From contig JANQHX010000059.1 in the NCBI GenBank assembly GCA_028282465.1, positions 1 through 46,114 of the forward strand: DNA of 46,114 bases, in the 5' to 3' direction. The notes beneath the pieces are model-generated. The model saw only the letters and a program-made list of their open reading frames with translations. It searched no databases and was not told where the DNA came from. Made by a program: the position numbers and the translations under genes. Within the stretch, counting starts at the first letter, position 1, and the number at the start of each line of letters is the position of its first letter. Source of the stretch: Gynuella sp. (GTDB lineage Bacteria; Pseudomonadota; Gammaproteobacteria; Pseudomonadales; Natronospirillaceae). Below, piece by piece: positions 26,609 to 37,913 of the stretch.

Positions 26609-27796
26609 ATGAAGTCGCTATTAATAACTTTATTTGCCAGTTTATTTTTGTTGTCGCCAGTAGCCTTCAGTTGGACTGCTGCGAATGCGGTTATTAATAA
26701 CGAAACCATAGTGGAGTTCGAATACTCTGGGCAAACCTATCGGATTACCGAATCCGTGTCCGTTACTACAGGACTGACCGCTTGCCAACCACAGATAACC
26801 TTCTCTGATCAAACCTTTAATTACACGCCTTTAAACAATGTTCAACTGAATGTTCGAATGACAGCATGTGCCAATGGCCCTGATCAATACCTTTTTAATG
26901 CGGCTATTTCTTCCCGAAGTAACAACCAGCAAGACGATGCAATTATTTCAGGAGCAGAGCAACGGGTTTCCCTAGGCGCCAGTGCAGCGCTATCCAGCTC
27001 AAACAATCGCAGAATCTTTTTTCCAGCAGACGACGACATTTCAGATAACGTCATTAATGGTCTGGCCGTTGGTGACCAAATACTGATTAATGAACAAACA
27101 AGAATGATTAGTTCTCTGTCTGAATCAGTAGATGAGAGTTGGATTGATATTGACGAGCCCTTATCCGAACCAGTCGAATTGGGTCAGCTAATTCTAGAAA
27201 CAATCGACTTAGGAATCATCATTTATCCTGGTTCTATTTCTGATTCCGATGAAAGATTAACTCTGAGACTGCAACTGTCCGCCAGCAACAGTTCCGTTTC
27301 AAATTTCAGTGAAACCTATTCCTTAGGGTTTTTAGCAGGCAATGCAACGGTCGCCAGTTTAATGAGAAACCTGACTTCCGATGCAGGCAATGCTCTGGCC
27401 ACTGGTGCAACTGTGTTGTCAGTCAACGGAACCAATCAAACTTATTTTAGCGAAGGCGTTCAAGTAGCCAGTAATGATCTAGTTGAGTATGTTTTTATTG
27501 TTGAAAACACTGGCACAGGTCCTCTGCGTGACAGCTTAGTTCAAAAAGACATTCCAGCGGATGAACTGGTTTTATCACCAATCATTTCCGCACAGCAAGC
27601 GTTGTTGATACACGATGGTCAAACCTGGGAATACCTCTCCATCTCTGATGATGATCGGTTAGTTCAACAATTTAATGATGCAGAAAACACAACGGAGTTG
27701 TTGATTGATTTAGGTAACGACTTTATTAGTGGCTTTGGCGGCACTATTGATTCTGGCAGCACCTGGATGATTGTTTATCGAGTGAGGGTGTTATGA
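26609..27796 (+). CDS. Exported protein of the DUF11 cluster
   Basis: 395 residues with a signal peptide of about 27 residues (LLSPVAFSWTAANA). The mature protein is beta-rich with one likely disulfide (Cys at about 58 and 82) and a C-terminal DUF11-like segment (LVEYVFIVENTGTGPLRDSL). The N-terminal motif (VINNETIVEFEYSGQTYRIT) recalls the opening of the preceding protein, so the two may be diverged relatives. Its ribosome-binding site lies in the terminator stem upstream, and its stop overlaps the start of the 1545-residue protein (ATGA). No named family recognised. Confidence 0.7.
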   Translation: MKSLLITLFASLFLLSPVAFSWTAANAVINNETIVEFEYSGQTYRITESVSVTTGLTACQPQITFSDQTFNYTPLNNVQLNVRMTACANGPDQYLFNAAISSRSNNQQDDAIISGAEQRVSLGASAALSSSNNRRIFFPADDDISDNVINGLAVGDQILINEQTRMISSLSESVDESWIDIDEPLSEPVELGQLILETIDLGIIIYPGSISDSDERLTLRLQLSASNSSVSNFSETYSLGFLAGNATVASLMRNLTSDAGNALATGATVLSVNGTNQTYFSEGVQVASNDLVEYVFIVENTGTGPLRDSLVQKDIPADELVLSPIISAQQALLIHDGQTWEYLSISDDDRLVQQFNDAENTTELLIDLGNDFISGFGGTIDSGSTWMIVYRVRVL

Positions 27797-30700
27797 AGTA
27801 TTTAGGCCTACTCCTAGTTTTCCTAACATCATTCGCATTAGCCGATACATCCATTACCACAACATTTAAATCAAGCAGCATCGCGTCGTCGGTGGTTACT
27901 TCCCCTATACTGATTTCTAATGAAGACTTAAATGCGGCGCCACCAACTCCGGCTATCGGGCAGTTCCTGAGATTTGACTCAACTGATGGCACAGATACAT
28001 TGACAGCTTCAGGTCTTTGTAGAAATGGTACGAACGCCCTATTACCAACCGCTTTACCCCAGGATTCAAATTTAAATCCCATCAGTTTGCCAGCAACGGT
28101 TTCTCTCGCCACAAGCAATGAACTGTCTATTAATGAAGGAATTTTTGTTGAAATTTTAGATCCGGATCAGGACTTAGACAGTGCAGTCATTGATCAAATT
28201 GAAGTGACATTAACTACCAATAATGGAGAAATTTACCAACTGGTTATTAATGAAACTGCAGTCGACAGTGGAAGATTTATTACCGGTATTCAGGGTGTAT
28301 TCAGTGCCTCGCCAGTTGCTAACGATTGTGTTCTTGAACTGCAACCTAACCAAGTTATTCAATTAGAATACACCGACCCTAACGATGCTTCCGATCAAAT
28401 TCAGTTGGTTGCTCTAATAGAGCCTTTGCCTGCGGATATTTTCCTAAGTCGAAGTGCCAATAAAGCTTCAATTCAACAGGGTGAAATCATTGAGCTGAGT
28501 TTCATCGCGGAAAATAGAGCTACCGCAGGGCCAGTGCTTTCAGCACAACTTGTGGACACATTACCCAAAGGGTTCTCTCCAATTAAAGACAGCATATTCA
28601 TTGATGATGAGCCAGTATCGGCCACAATGGATGGCAAAGTATTTACCATAGGCATCCCCGGAGAATGGCTACCAGGTGAAAATAAAAATATAAAGTATTT
28701 GGCTAAAGCAACAGCCGGCACTAGCCCTGGCAAACACAGCTTCAGTGCCGTTATTCAAGGCAATTCAGAAGGTACTCAGATATCCAATTCCGCGAGTTTG
28801 GAGGTTTTAGCAAGATCCGTGTTCACTGACTCAGCAACCATCGTTGGCGAAGTGGTTTGCGATCATGGCACCTATAAACAGGGTGTTCCTGGAATCCGCT
28901 TGTTGCTCGACAATGGTCAATATGTCAAAACAGATGAATATGGACGATTCCATTTTAGTGAACTAAAACCGGGTACCCGATCCCTGTTAATTGATGAAAC
29001 CAGTTTTAATGGTGGTTATAGACTAGTCAGTAAACCTCAAATCACTGAGAAGCTATCTCCTGGTGAATTACATCGAGTGCAGTTTTTATTACAACCATTA
29101 ACGACCAATAGTGACGGGGAAGAAATTGAGTCAATTAGTCCGATCACATTAAAGTCTAACGAACAAAAAAATGACAATGGCAATCTTCGCCAACATTTCG
29201 AAATATGTATTGGTAAAGATGCCCTAGACAATGTCGAACTGTTATTTACCCTCCCCGACGGAGTTAGATATAAAAACCGTTCTGTCACTATGAATGGTCA
29301 GTCGATTATTGAACCGAGAAACCTCACTGAGCAAGATCTTTCTTTTTACCTTGGCCGCAGCCCCAGCGAAACCAATCTTAAACTTTCCTTTGAAGTGGAA
29401 TCGGACCAAGACATTTCAGATCAAACCCTTGCAGATTTAAAGCAATCTGTCCGGCTGAGATACAGCAGCATTGTTGATCCAGTTTCTTATTTAGTAGACG
29501 CTCGCGGTGATGAAGCCCCGAGACTTATTAACGGTGAACCGGTTTGGAAACCAGATGAGAGCGCAGAAAAACCATTGCTGGGCATACTAGATTTGAATGC
29601 CGGAGATCAGGTGTTTGATCCCATTCAATCGGTTCGAGTACGTCTATCCAATCTGTTAACACCCAGGCTTTTAATTGATGGTGAAGAAATTAGCCAAGAC
29701 AAAATTGGCTTTACTCTAGAAGACAACGAGTCCAGAACAAAGATCATGACCTTTGTAGGTGTGGATTTTGGAGAACCCGGTCAGCACAGCATTCGACTTG
29801 AAGGTATTGGACCATTTGGAAACCTTAGATTTGAGCATGAATTGCAGGTCACTCGTATCGGCGAAGTCACCCAAATAGAAATTGTCCCCGGTGAAACTCA
29901 AACCGCCGATGGCGAAACCCCTATTCAATTAAGTGTTCTCCTGAAAGATGAAATAGGCCAGATTATTTCTGGAGATGTAAGACTGAAACTGGAATCAGAC
30001 GATCTCGAAAGCCTTTTTAACGAGGGCGTTGAAAATCGAATCATTCGCGGTGGCAATGGGTTAGTTAGTTTTGATCCAGTGACTGAAAGTGGCAAATATT
30101 TCGGTACTCTGAGTCATAAAAATGTTTCTGAAGCGTTTGAAATTTATATTAAGCCTGCACAAAAACCATGGATCATGGTTGGCTTTGCTGAAGGTACTGT
30201 GGGTTATCAATGGATTAAAGATCATCTTGACCCCAAAGACGATCACGCTTACACCGAATTCGAAGGCCGACTATTCGCTCAGGGCTCCATTAACGAAACC
30301 TGGCTGATGACCATTGCCGCAGATTCTCAGAAACCTTGGCATGGTAAAGAACCGGAGGATCTAGGTACTCATAATTTCTCAGTGTTCGCAGCTAATTCTG
30401 AAGCTACGGATAGCCAAACCGGTTCCGGTATGCTTTATGTGAAAATGGAAAAAGAGCGAGCAAAATGGGTATTCGGTTCAAAACTCATGGGTCTACAGCT
30501 AGCCAATAGTTTTGAATACCAAAGACACATCACAGGCGTTGAGCATGAAACACATTTTGAGCAAGCCAGTTTATATTTCTTTGGGGGCGAAGCACTGGGT
30601 ACCGTCAACCAAGTCGAATTTCTGGGTTCGGGCTTATCTACCAGCTACGATTTAAATACATCAATAAAACCTTATTCCGAATCAGTCAGCATTGAAGTGA

Positions 30701-32430
30701 GAGATCGTTTAACAGATGACGTATTAACCGTTATCAAACTCAAACAAAACTCAGATTACTATGTTGACTATACCACTGGCGAACTGTTTTTGCGTGTGCC
30801 AGTCATGACAACAGATCTAAATTTAAATTATCAATTTGTTGTTGTTGAATTTGAAACCGAAAGTTCTAAAGACACGGTGGCCGTTGGCGGCGCTGAATTC
30901 GATTGGAATGCTACTAACAATTTAAAACTTGGGGCAAGTGCTGCTGCAGAAGACACTCAACATGCAGGCGAAGTAAGAGCTCACTATCAAGCATCAGAAA
31001 ATGTTGCGTTAAATACCACTCTGGCTCAAAACAATGAAACCAAAACCTATCAACAGGCCGGAGTCACTGTTGAACAAGAAAACTGGCAAGCAACTATAGA
31101 GCTCACTCATTCTGAAGCAGAATTTGGGATTCAATATGTTGAAGAAAGGGATGAAGAATTAGTTGAATTAACCGGCCAAGTTAAAGTGAGTGAGAACTCT
31201 ATTCTAGAGTTTAATAGTGAATACGAAAGTATTTCAGAAGACTCAGAGTCACAAGCTTTATTACAAACCCAATCGAACAATATCAGTTGGGGTGCAGGGT
31301 TAAAACACACCGAAGTTAGCAGTGAATCTGCTACCTCAGCACTGGGAAATATTAACCTAAGTTTGGGTTCTAAAACCGACGTTACGGCGGCACTGGAACT
31401 AAATACCGAAGAGCCTACCGAAGTTGGCCCAAACCGATTGAGAACTGGAGTGACTCAGAATATCAGTCGGGGTTTGTCATTAAGTTATGAACAAGAACTC
31501 ACCAATGATGGCAACGATACCACCACTGCAAATAGAATTGGATTAAGAGCAGAACCTTGGCAAGGCGCTGAGTTTCATTCAGAGGTCACATCTACAACTA
31601 GCGACGAAACTCAAAGCCAACAAAACAGAACAGGTGGTACTCAACTCATCCCAATTTCAGAAAAAACTAAAGTTGATTTTGGTTTTGATAGTTTTAGAAC
31701 CCTCAACGGCGACGCCATAGCAGACTACGACAGTATTTTTATTGGCCTAGAGCATAACCGGGAAAACGATCAACACTCTGCTAGATTAGAATATCGAAAT
31801 GAAATGGACCTCGATACAGTGCTGCTAAACCTAAGTTCTGATTTCAACACCAGTGTTTACAGCGTTTTAAGTTTGGATTCTGAATTGAGATTTATGAGTG
31901 ATGAACAACGACAAGCGGAAATAATTCTAGGATTCGCGACACACAATCCTTCTTCGCCTTTGGTTCATTTACATCAACTAACTACGGATTTTGATAACAG
32001 AGGTAATGAAAAAATTACCGCCGAGCAGCTTTGGTCTTGGTTGATTACCGACGCTCAGCAGCTTTCGATTCATAACGGGTTTAATCAGTCTAAAGAAAAA
32101 ATTGATGACGAAAGTTTTACCACCCAATTGGGGCTGCTGTCCTCAAACTATCGCATTCAATGGAACTCACATTGGGATAATCATTTTCAATTAAGTTGGA
32201 TGGGAGACAGTGATAATAATCAACATTGGTCTTCTGGTGTCATTACGGGTTATCGACCCATAGATGACTTTTGGATTGGTTTAGGTTACAACCATCAAGG
32301 CTTCGATGCTCAAGAATTTATTAATGGATACAGTCTAAGACAGGGACTATTTCTCACTTTTAGAGTTAACCTCAATACTGGGTCAGCAAAATCTATATTT
32401 AATCAAAAAACTTTCTTTACAAATGACTAG
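27793..32430 (+). CDS. Large outer-membrane-barrel protein with DUF11 and CarboxypepD-regulatory-like domains
   Basis: 1545 residues with a signal peptide (LTSFALA|DTS). Reading order: an N-terminal beta domain to about 215; a DUF11-like domain at about 220-345 (IFLSRSANKASIQQGEIIEL); a carboxypeptidase-regulatory/SdrD-B-like domain at about 350-430 (GEVVCDHGTYKQGVPGIRLL, then TDEYGRFHFSELKPG); further Ig-like domains including a Big-like segment at about 695-790; and from about 795 a long run of amphipathic strands with a YYVDYTTGELFLRVP signature, typical of outer-membrane barrels. The end (LFLTFRVNL plus a 20-residue tail) is unusual, since barrels often stop at the last aromatic strand. 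Translationally coupled to the preceding gene. Probable anchor or exporter of the cluster. Confidence 0.75.
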   Translation: MKYLGLLLVFLTSFALADTSITTTFKSSSIASSVVTSPILISNEDLNAAPPTPAIGQFLRFDSTDGTDTLTASGLCRNGTNALLPTALPQDSNLNPISLPATVSLATSNELSINEGIFVEILDPDQDLDSAVIDQIEVTLTTNNGEIYQLVINETAVDSGRFITGIQGVFSASPVANDCVLELQPNQVIQLEYTDPNDASDQIQLVALIEPLPADIFLSRSANKASIQQGEIIELSFIAENRATAGPVLSAQLVDTLPKGFSPIKDSIFIDDEPVSATMDGKVFTIGIPGEWLPGENKNIKYLAKATAGTSPGKHSFSAVIQGNSEGTQISNSASLEVLARSVFTDSATIVGEVVCDHGTYKQGVPGIRLLLDNGQYVKTDEYGRFHFSELKPGTRSLLIDETSFNGGYRLVSKPQITEKLSPGELHRVQFLLQPLTTNSDGEEIESISPITLKSNEQKNDNGNLRQHFEICIGKDALDNVELLFTLPDGVRYKNRSVTMNGQSIIEPRNLTEQDLSFYLGRSPSETNLKLSFEVESDQDISDQTLADLKQSVRLRYSSIVDPVSYLVDARGDEAPRLINGEPVWKPDESAEKPLLGILDLNAGDQVFDPIQSVRVRLSNLLTPRLLIDGEEISQDKIGFTLEDNESRTKIMTFVGVDFGEPGQHSIRLEGIGPFGNLRFEHELQVTRIGEVTQIEIVPGETQTADGETPIQLSVLLKDEIGQIISGDVRLKLESDDLESLFNEGVENRIIRGGNGLVSFDPVTESGKYFGTLSHKNVSEAFEIYIKPAQKPWIMVGFAEGTVGYQWIKDHLDPKDDHAYTEFEGRLFAQGSINETWLMTIAADSQKPWHGKEPEDLGTHNFSVFAANSEATDSQTGSGMLYVKMEKERAKWVFGSKLMGLQLANSFEYQRHITGVEHETHFEQASLYFFGGEALGTVNQVEFLGSGLSTSYDLNTSIKPYSESVSIEVRDRLTDDVLTVIKLKQNSDYYVDYTTGELFLRVPVMTTDLNLNYQFVVVEFETESSKDTVAVGGAEFDWNATNNLKLGASAAAEDTQHAGEVRAHYQASENVALNTTLAQNNETKTYQQAGVTVEQENWQATIELTHSEAEFGIQYVEERDEELVELTGQVKVSENSILEFNSEYESISEDSESQALLQTQSNNISWGAGLKHTEVSSESATSALGNINLSLGSKTDVTAALELNTEEPTEVGPNRLRTGVTQNISRGLSLSYEQELTNDGNDTTTANRIGLRAEPWQGAEFHSEVTSTTSDETQSQQNRTGGTQLIPISEKTKVDFGFDSFRTLNGDAIADYDSIFIGLEHNRENDQHSARLEYRNEMDLDTVLLNLSSDFNTSVYSVLSLDSELRFMSDEQRQAEIILGFATHNPSSPLVHLHQLTTDFDNRGNEKITAEQLWSWLITDAQQLSIHNGFNQSKEKIDDESFTTQLGLLSSNYRIQWNSHWDNHFQLSWMGDSDNNQHWSSGVITGYRPIDDFWIGLGYNHQGFDAQEFINGYSLRQGLFLTFRVNLNTGSAKSIFNQKTFFTND

Positions 32431-32547
32431 GGCTTCAGTAGATTTACGAATAGTCGAGATGTGTTAACACGAAGTCATGTTTAAGTACGAAGCAATACTT
32501 TGTGAATCTTGTAGATCTTAAGTATTAATAACTTAAAAACATAAACT

Positions 32548-32940
32548 ATGACTATTTCACTCCTACCTCAAATAGAAGAACTAGAAGGGTTGCTATTAGT
32601 CCAGTTTCCTGCCCGATCAGACGTGGACATTTCATCCATTGAATACGTCTATCATCAGTACCTAAAAAATCGTCACCCTACCCCAGTACTTTTTTCAGCT
32701 AAGCGTCTTTCTTCGATTGATACCTTGGTACTAGACAGGCTTGCGAGCCATGATTATTCCAGTGTGATTAAGTCCATGGCTTTTGTTTTGGAAAGTGATC
32801 TAGCACCTACACTCGCCCATTCAATAACAACTCTTTTGAGCACCTGCTACCCAGTCAGAGTATTTAATACCAACGAACAAGCTCAAGCCTGGCTGGTTAC
32901 ACCAGTCACTAACATTGAGTTTTCACAGTTAACTGCTTAG
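32548..32940 (+). CDS. STAS/SpoIIAA-like small protein
   Basis: 130 residues, no signal peptide. Alternating hydrophobic strands and helices with a C-terminal YPVRVFNTNEQAQAWL, the ending seen in SpoIIAA/STAS-like domains of unknown partner. The start ATG 32548 lacks a clear Shine-Dalgarno; an imperfect TTAAGT/ACTTAA repeat lies just upstream. Its last 12 bases overlap the 3' end of the convergent DUF2489 gene. A regulatory or scaffolding role is possible; the assignment rests on pattern only. Confidence 0.6.
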   Translation: MTISLLPQIEELEGLLLVQFPARSDVDISSIEYVYHQYLKNRHPTPVLFSAKRLSSIDTLVLDRLASHDYSSVIKSMAFVLESDLAPTLAHSITTLLSTCYPVRVFNTNEQAQAWLVTPVTNIEFSQLTA

Positions 32941-33420
32941 TGTTTTAGCGAATTTCTCAAAAGGAAATTCTCTAGCCTTTTGAGCAGCCTTCAACACTTC
33001 GCCTTCATAGAGTTTTTCATAACGAATACGAAGCGAATCCTGTTCTTTGCGTTTTTCTTTAGACAGCTGTTTTCTCGCTTGATGGGTGTCTAAATCTTTA
33101 ACCTGCTCATATAGTTTGTCGAAGGCATCAAAGTGAATTTTTTCTTCATCAGGTAAATTTAAATTATCAATAAGCACTTTTAGGCGAATAGATCCTTCAG
33201 AAATATTCAGGCCTTCATCGACCACGTTTGCAGCAATGACTCGCACGCTTTCAATAATATACTCGCGCTTTTCCTGAGCCATTTTTTCGATTTTGGCTTG
33301 ATTATCTCTTTGTATTTTTTGCTGTTTTAGAACCTGTGACCACATCCATATTGCGATACCAGCTAACACTGAAATAATTACAAGGGCGGAAATTAACAAT
33401 ACCCACTCAATGGTCGTCAT
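32929..33420 (-). CDS. DUF2489 family protein
   Basis: 163 residues: an N-terminal membrane span at about 5-28, then a long helical, highly charged region (REYIIESVRVIAANVVDEGL, then SIRLKVLIDNL) matching the DUF2489 pattern. Function unknown; the family is common in gammaproteobacteria. Last gene of the minus-strand run from smc. It converges with the STAS-like gene and overlaps it by 12 bases with no terminator between them. Confidence 0.75.
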   Translation of the reverse strand: MTTIEWVLLISALVIISVLAGIAIWMWSQVLKQQKIQRDNQAKIEKMAQEKREYIIESVRVIAANVVDEGLNISEGSIRLKVLIDNLNLPDEEKIHFDAFDKLYEQVKDLDTHQARKQLSKEKRKEQDSLRIRYEKLYEGEVLKAAQKAREFPFEKFAKTLSS

Positions 33421-33455
33421 AAATAATATCCTGATTTAATTCTTTATCTGAGCTT

Positions 33456-33713
33456 CTACTGACCAGTAGATGGGTCTGAATTATTTGAATTCAAATAGGT
33501 GTTAGCGTCTTCTGATGTAACGATATTGCAAGTTTCTAAAACGGGGTCGAATACAATAACAGCTGATCCAGAATTGAGTTGAGCAAGAACCTGCTCGGCT
33601 TTCTCTTCGAGAGAGAATGAGATATCGAATGCATCCCCGCCTTCCTGAGTAACAAAGGCTTCTATAATGCCTTTTAGCGCATCAGCTGACAGTTTATGGT
33701 GTGGAATGATCAA
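33456..33713 (-). CDS. UPF0270 (YheU-like) protein
   Basis: 85 residues. The opening IIPHHKLSADALKGIIEAFV followed by QEGG, and SAVIVFDPVLETCNIV, match the UPF0270/YheU family (IPxxxLSxxTLxxLIExFVxREG). Function unknown. The start is TTG 33713, aligned with the family methionine; the ribosome-binding site is weak and no ATG fits. It has a C-terminal Asn/Ser-rich extension. Confidence 0.8.
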   Translation of the reverse strand: MIIPHHKLSADALKGIIEAFVTQEGGDAFDISFSLEEKAEQVLAQLNSGSAVIVFDPVLETCNIVTSEDANTYLNSNNSDPSTGQ

Positions 33714-33730
33714 TTAAGTACCGACTGGAT

Positions 33731-34168
33731 TTAAGGGGTTTTAAGAAAGGACACTTCGTGTTCCCACTCACAGCGAACCTTTAATTCTTGCTCGTCTGGT
33801 TTGTGGTAGTTGCCTGGCGCTTCCCACACAAAGGAATGTTTTCCACTTAGCTCGGTTTCCAGGTGCACTGTTGCGGAAACCCAGTACATCTTTTTAAGCA
33901 GACTTTCGAATTTCTTAATCCAGCGCTCCCATTCATACTCCACAGCCTGATAAGAAGCGGCAAAATGTATAACCTGTGTATGATAAGTACCTTGCAGCGG
34001 GTCGTCAGTGGGGATAGAAAACATACTGGTTGTTAGGTAGGGAAACTCATCACTCTCACCTAAATCCAGAATAGCATCACAATTAATGAGTCTAGCTTTG
34101 GCTAGAAAACCTAGATCTGAGGATGGCACATCGCGTATGACACCGTAAACTATAGATTCTTGTTCCAA
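33731..34168 (-). CDS. Hypothetical protein
   Basis: 145 residues, soluble, no signal peptide; acidic with several tryptophans. I do not recognise a family. The start is TTG 34168 (EQESIVYGVI) with AGGCGG just upstream; no ATG near the start fits. It sits between the lytic-transglycosylase-like lipoprotein and UPF0270 in the smc-zipA-ligA strand, likely co-transcribed. Confidence 0.65.
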   Translation of the reverse strand: MEQESIVYGVIRDVPSSDLGFLAKARLINCDAILDLGESDEFPYLTTSMFSIPTDDPLQGTYHTQVIHFAASYQAVEYEWERWIKKFESLLKKMYWVSATVHLETELSGKHSFVWEAPGNYHKPDEQELKVRCEWEHEVSFLKTP

Positions 34169-34224
34169 TTAACCGCCTATTCTGTCAACTCAGTAACACA
34201 GTTTTTAAATTCTAACCTAACCTG

Positions 34225-36868
<2,644 letters not shown>

Positions 36869-36881
36869 CTAGATATGCAAA

Positions 36882-37889
36882 TTAAGAAGGAATTAATTGA
36901 GCTCTTGCGAATTCTCGAATTTGATTTCGACAATGCTCAACCTGCTGAGCAGTAAAAGTACTGTGACTTTCATCAAGCATCACCCCATGCAAGTGGCGAG
37001 CTAACACATTTGCCGTTTCAAACATGTAATCGAAGCTTTCCATGGCTTCAGCGGCACATGGCAATGTCATGAAAAAACTGACGCCAGGTAAGCGAATTTG
37101 ATTAATTTGATTTAAATCGAAGGTACCTGGCTTAACGCAATTGGCAACGCTAAATTGCAGCTTACCGTCATCATCAGTGCGATGAAAAATATCCATAGAG
37201 CCGAATCTCATACCACAAGCCAACAGTATTTGAAGTAAGTGGTCACCATCAAAATACTCATTCTCACCCGCCATCACATTGATGGTAATGAGCTGCTGAG
37301 GTTCCATCATTTGCACTTCATTCGAGTTGTCAGCAAACAAATCTATGCGCTCTTCTACTTCGTCCTCATGGGTGGGTGCTTCATCCGTTGATTCAGGAGG
37401 TTCTGAAATACTGTCAATATCATCATCTAAACTTAACTTGGGCTCATTTGGATCTCTGAACTCCAGGTCAAGATTATCGATAAACTCTTCTTCCTGAGCA
37501 GTCTGAATGTCTTCTTCATGAGAAGTGTCGAGTTCGGGTTCATCAATAGGTTCAGGTAATTCCATTTCCCGCTGGGGGTTGGGTTCAGAAGTTTCAGTTT
37601 CTATCACTGGTTTTTTACGTTCAGCCAGATCAACAGAGTCCATTAAAATCGGTACTTTAACCTTTAGGTTTAATGACTCATTTCTTGCCACAATTTCTTC
37701 TGGTGTAATTGGGCGAACTCTCGCACCACCACTGGGTAGCTCCGCAGATGGAAAGTCAGAAACTTTTTCGGGGTCGTTCAAAAAGCTGCCTTTGTATTTA
37801 GGTCTGGCACTCCATCGACGATAGCCATCTAAAAAAATTAAAATGATGGCCAACAAACACAAAACTAATAACCAGTAACGTAATTCCAT
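36882..37889 (-). CDS. zipA: Cell division protein ZipA
   Basis: Inner-membrane anchor of FtsZ. The 335-residue protein has the expected N-out transmembrane segment at about 3-21 (YWLLVLCLLAIILIFLDG), a charged, Pro/Glu/Asp-rich linker, and the C-terminal FtsZ-binding domain from about 198 (LITINVMAGENEYFDGDHLL, then GVSFFMTLPCAAEAMESFDY). It is between smc and ligA, the conserved order in this group. Confidence 0.95.
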   Translation of the reverse strand: MELRYWLLVLCLLAIILIFLDGYRRWSARPKYKGSFLNDPEKVSDFPSAELPSGGARVRPITPEEIVARNESLNLKVKVPILMDSVDLAERKKPVIETETSEPNPQREMELPEPIDEPELDTSHEEDIQTAQEEEFIDNLDLEFRDPNEPKLSLDDDIDSISEPPESTDEAPTHEDEVEERIDLFADNSNEVQMMEPQQLITINVMAGENEYFDGDHLLQILLACGMRFGSMDIFHRTDDDGKLQFSVANCVKPGTFDLNQINQIRLPGVSFFMTLPCAAEAMESFDYMFETANVLARHLHGVMLDESHSTFTAQQVEHCRNQIREFARAQLIPS

Positions 37890-37913
37890 AAATTAAATAT
37901 TAACCTTCAGCAG

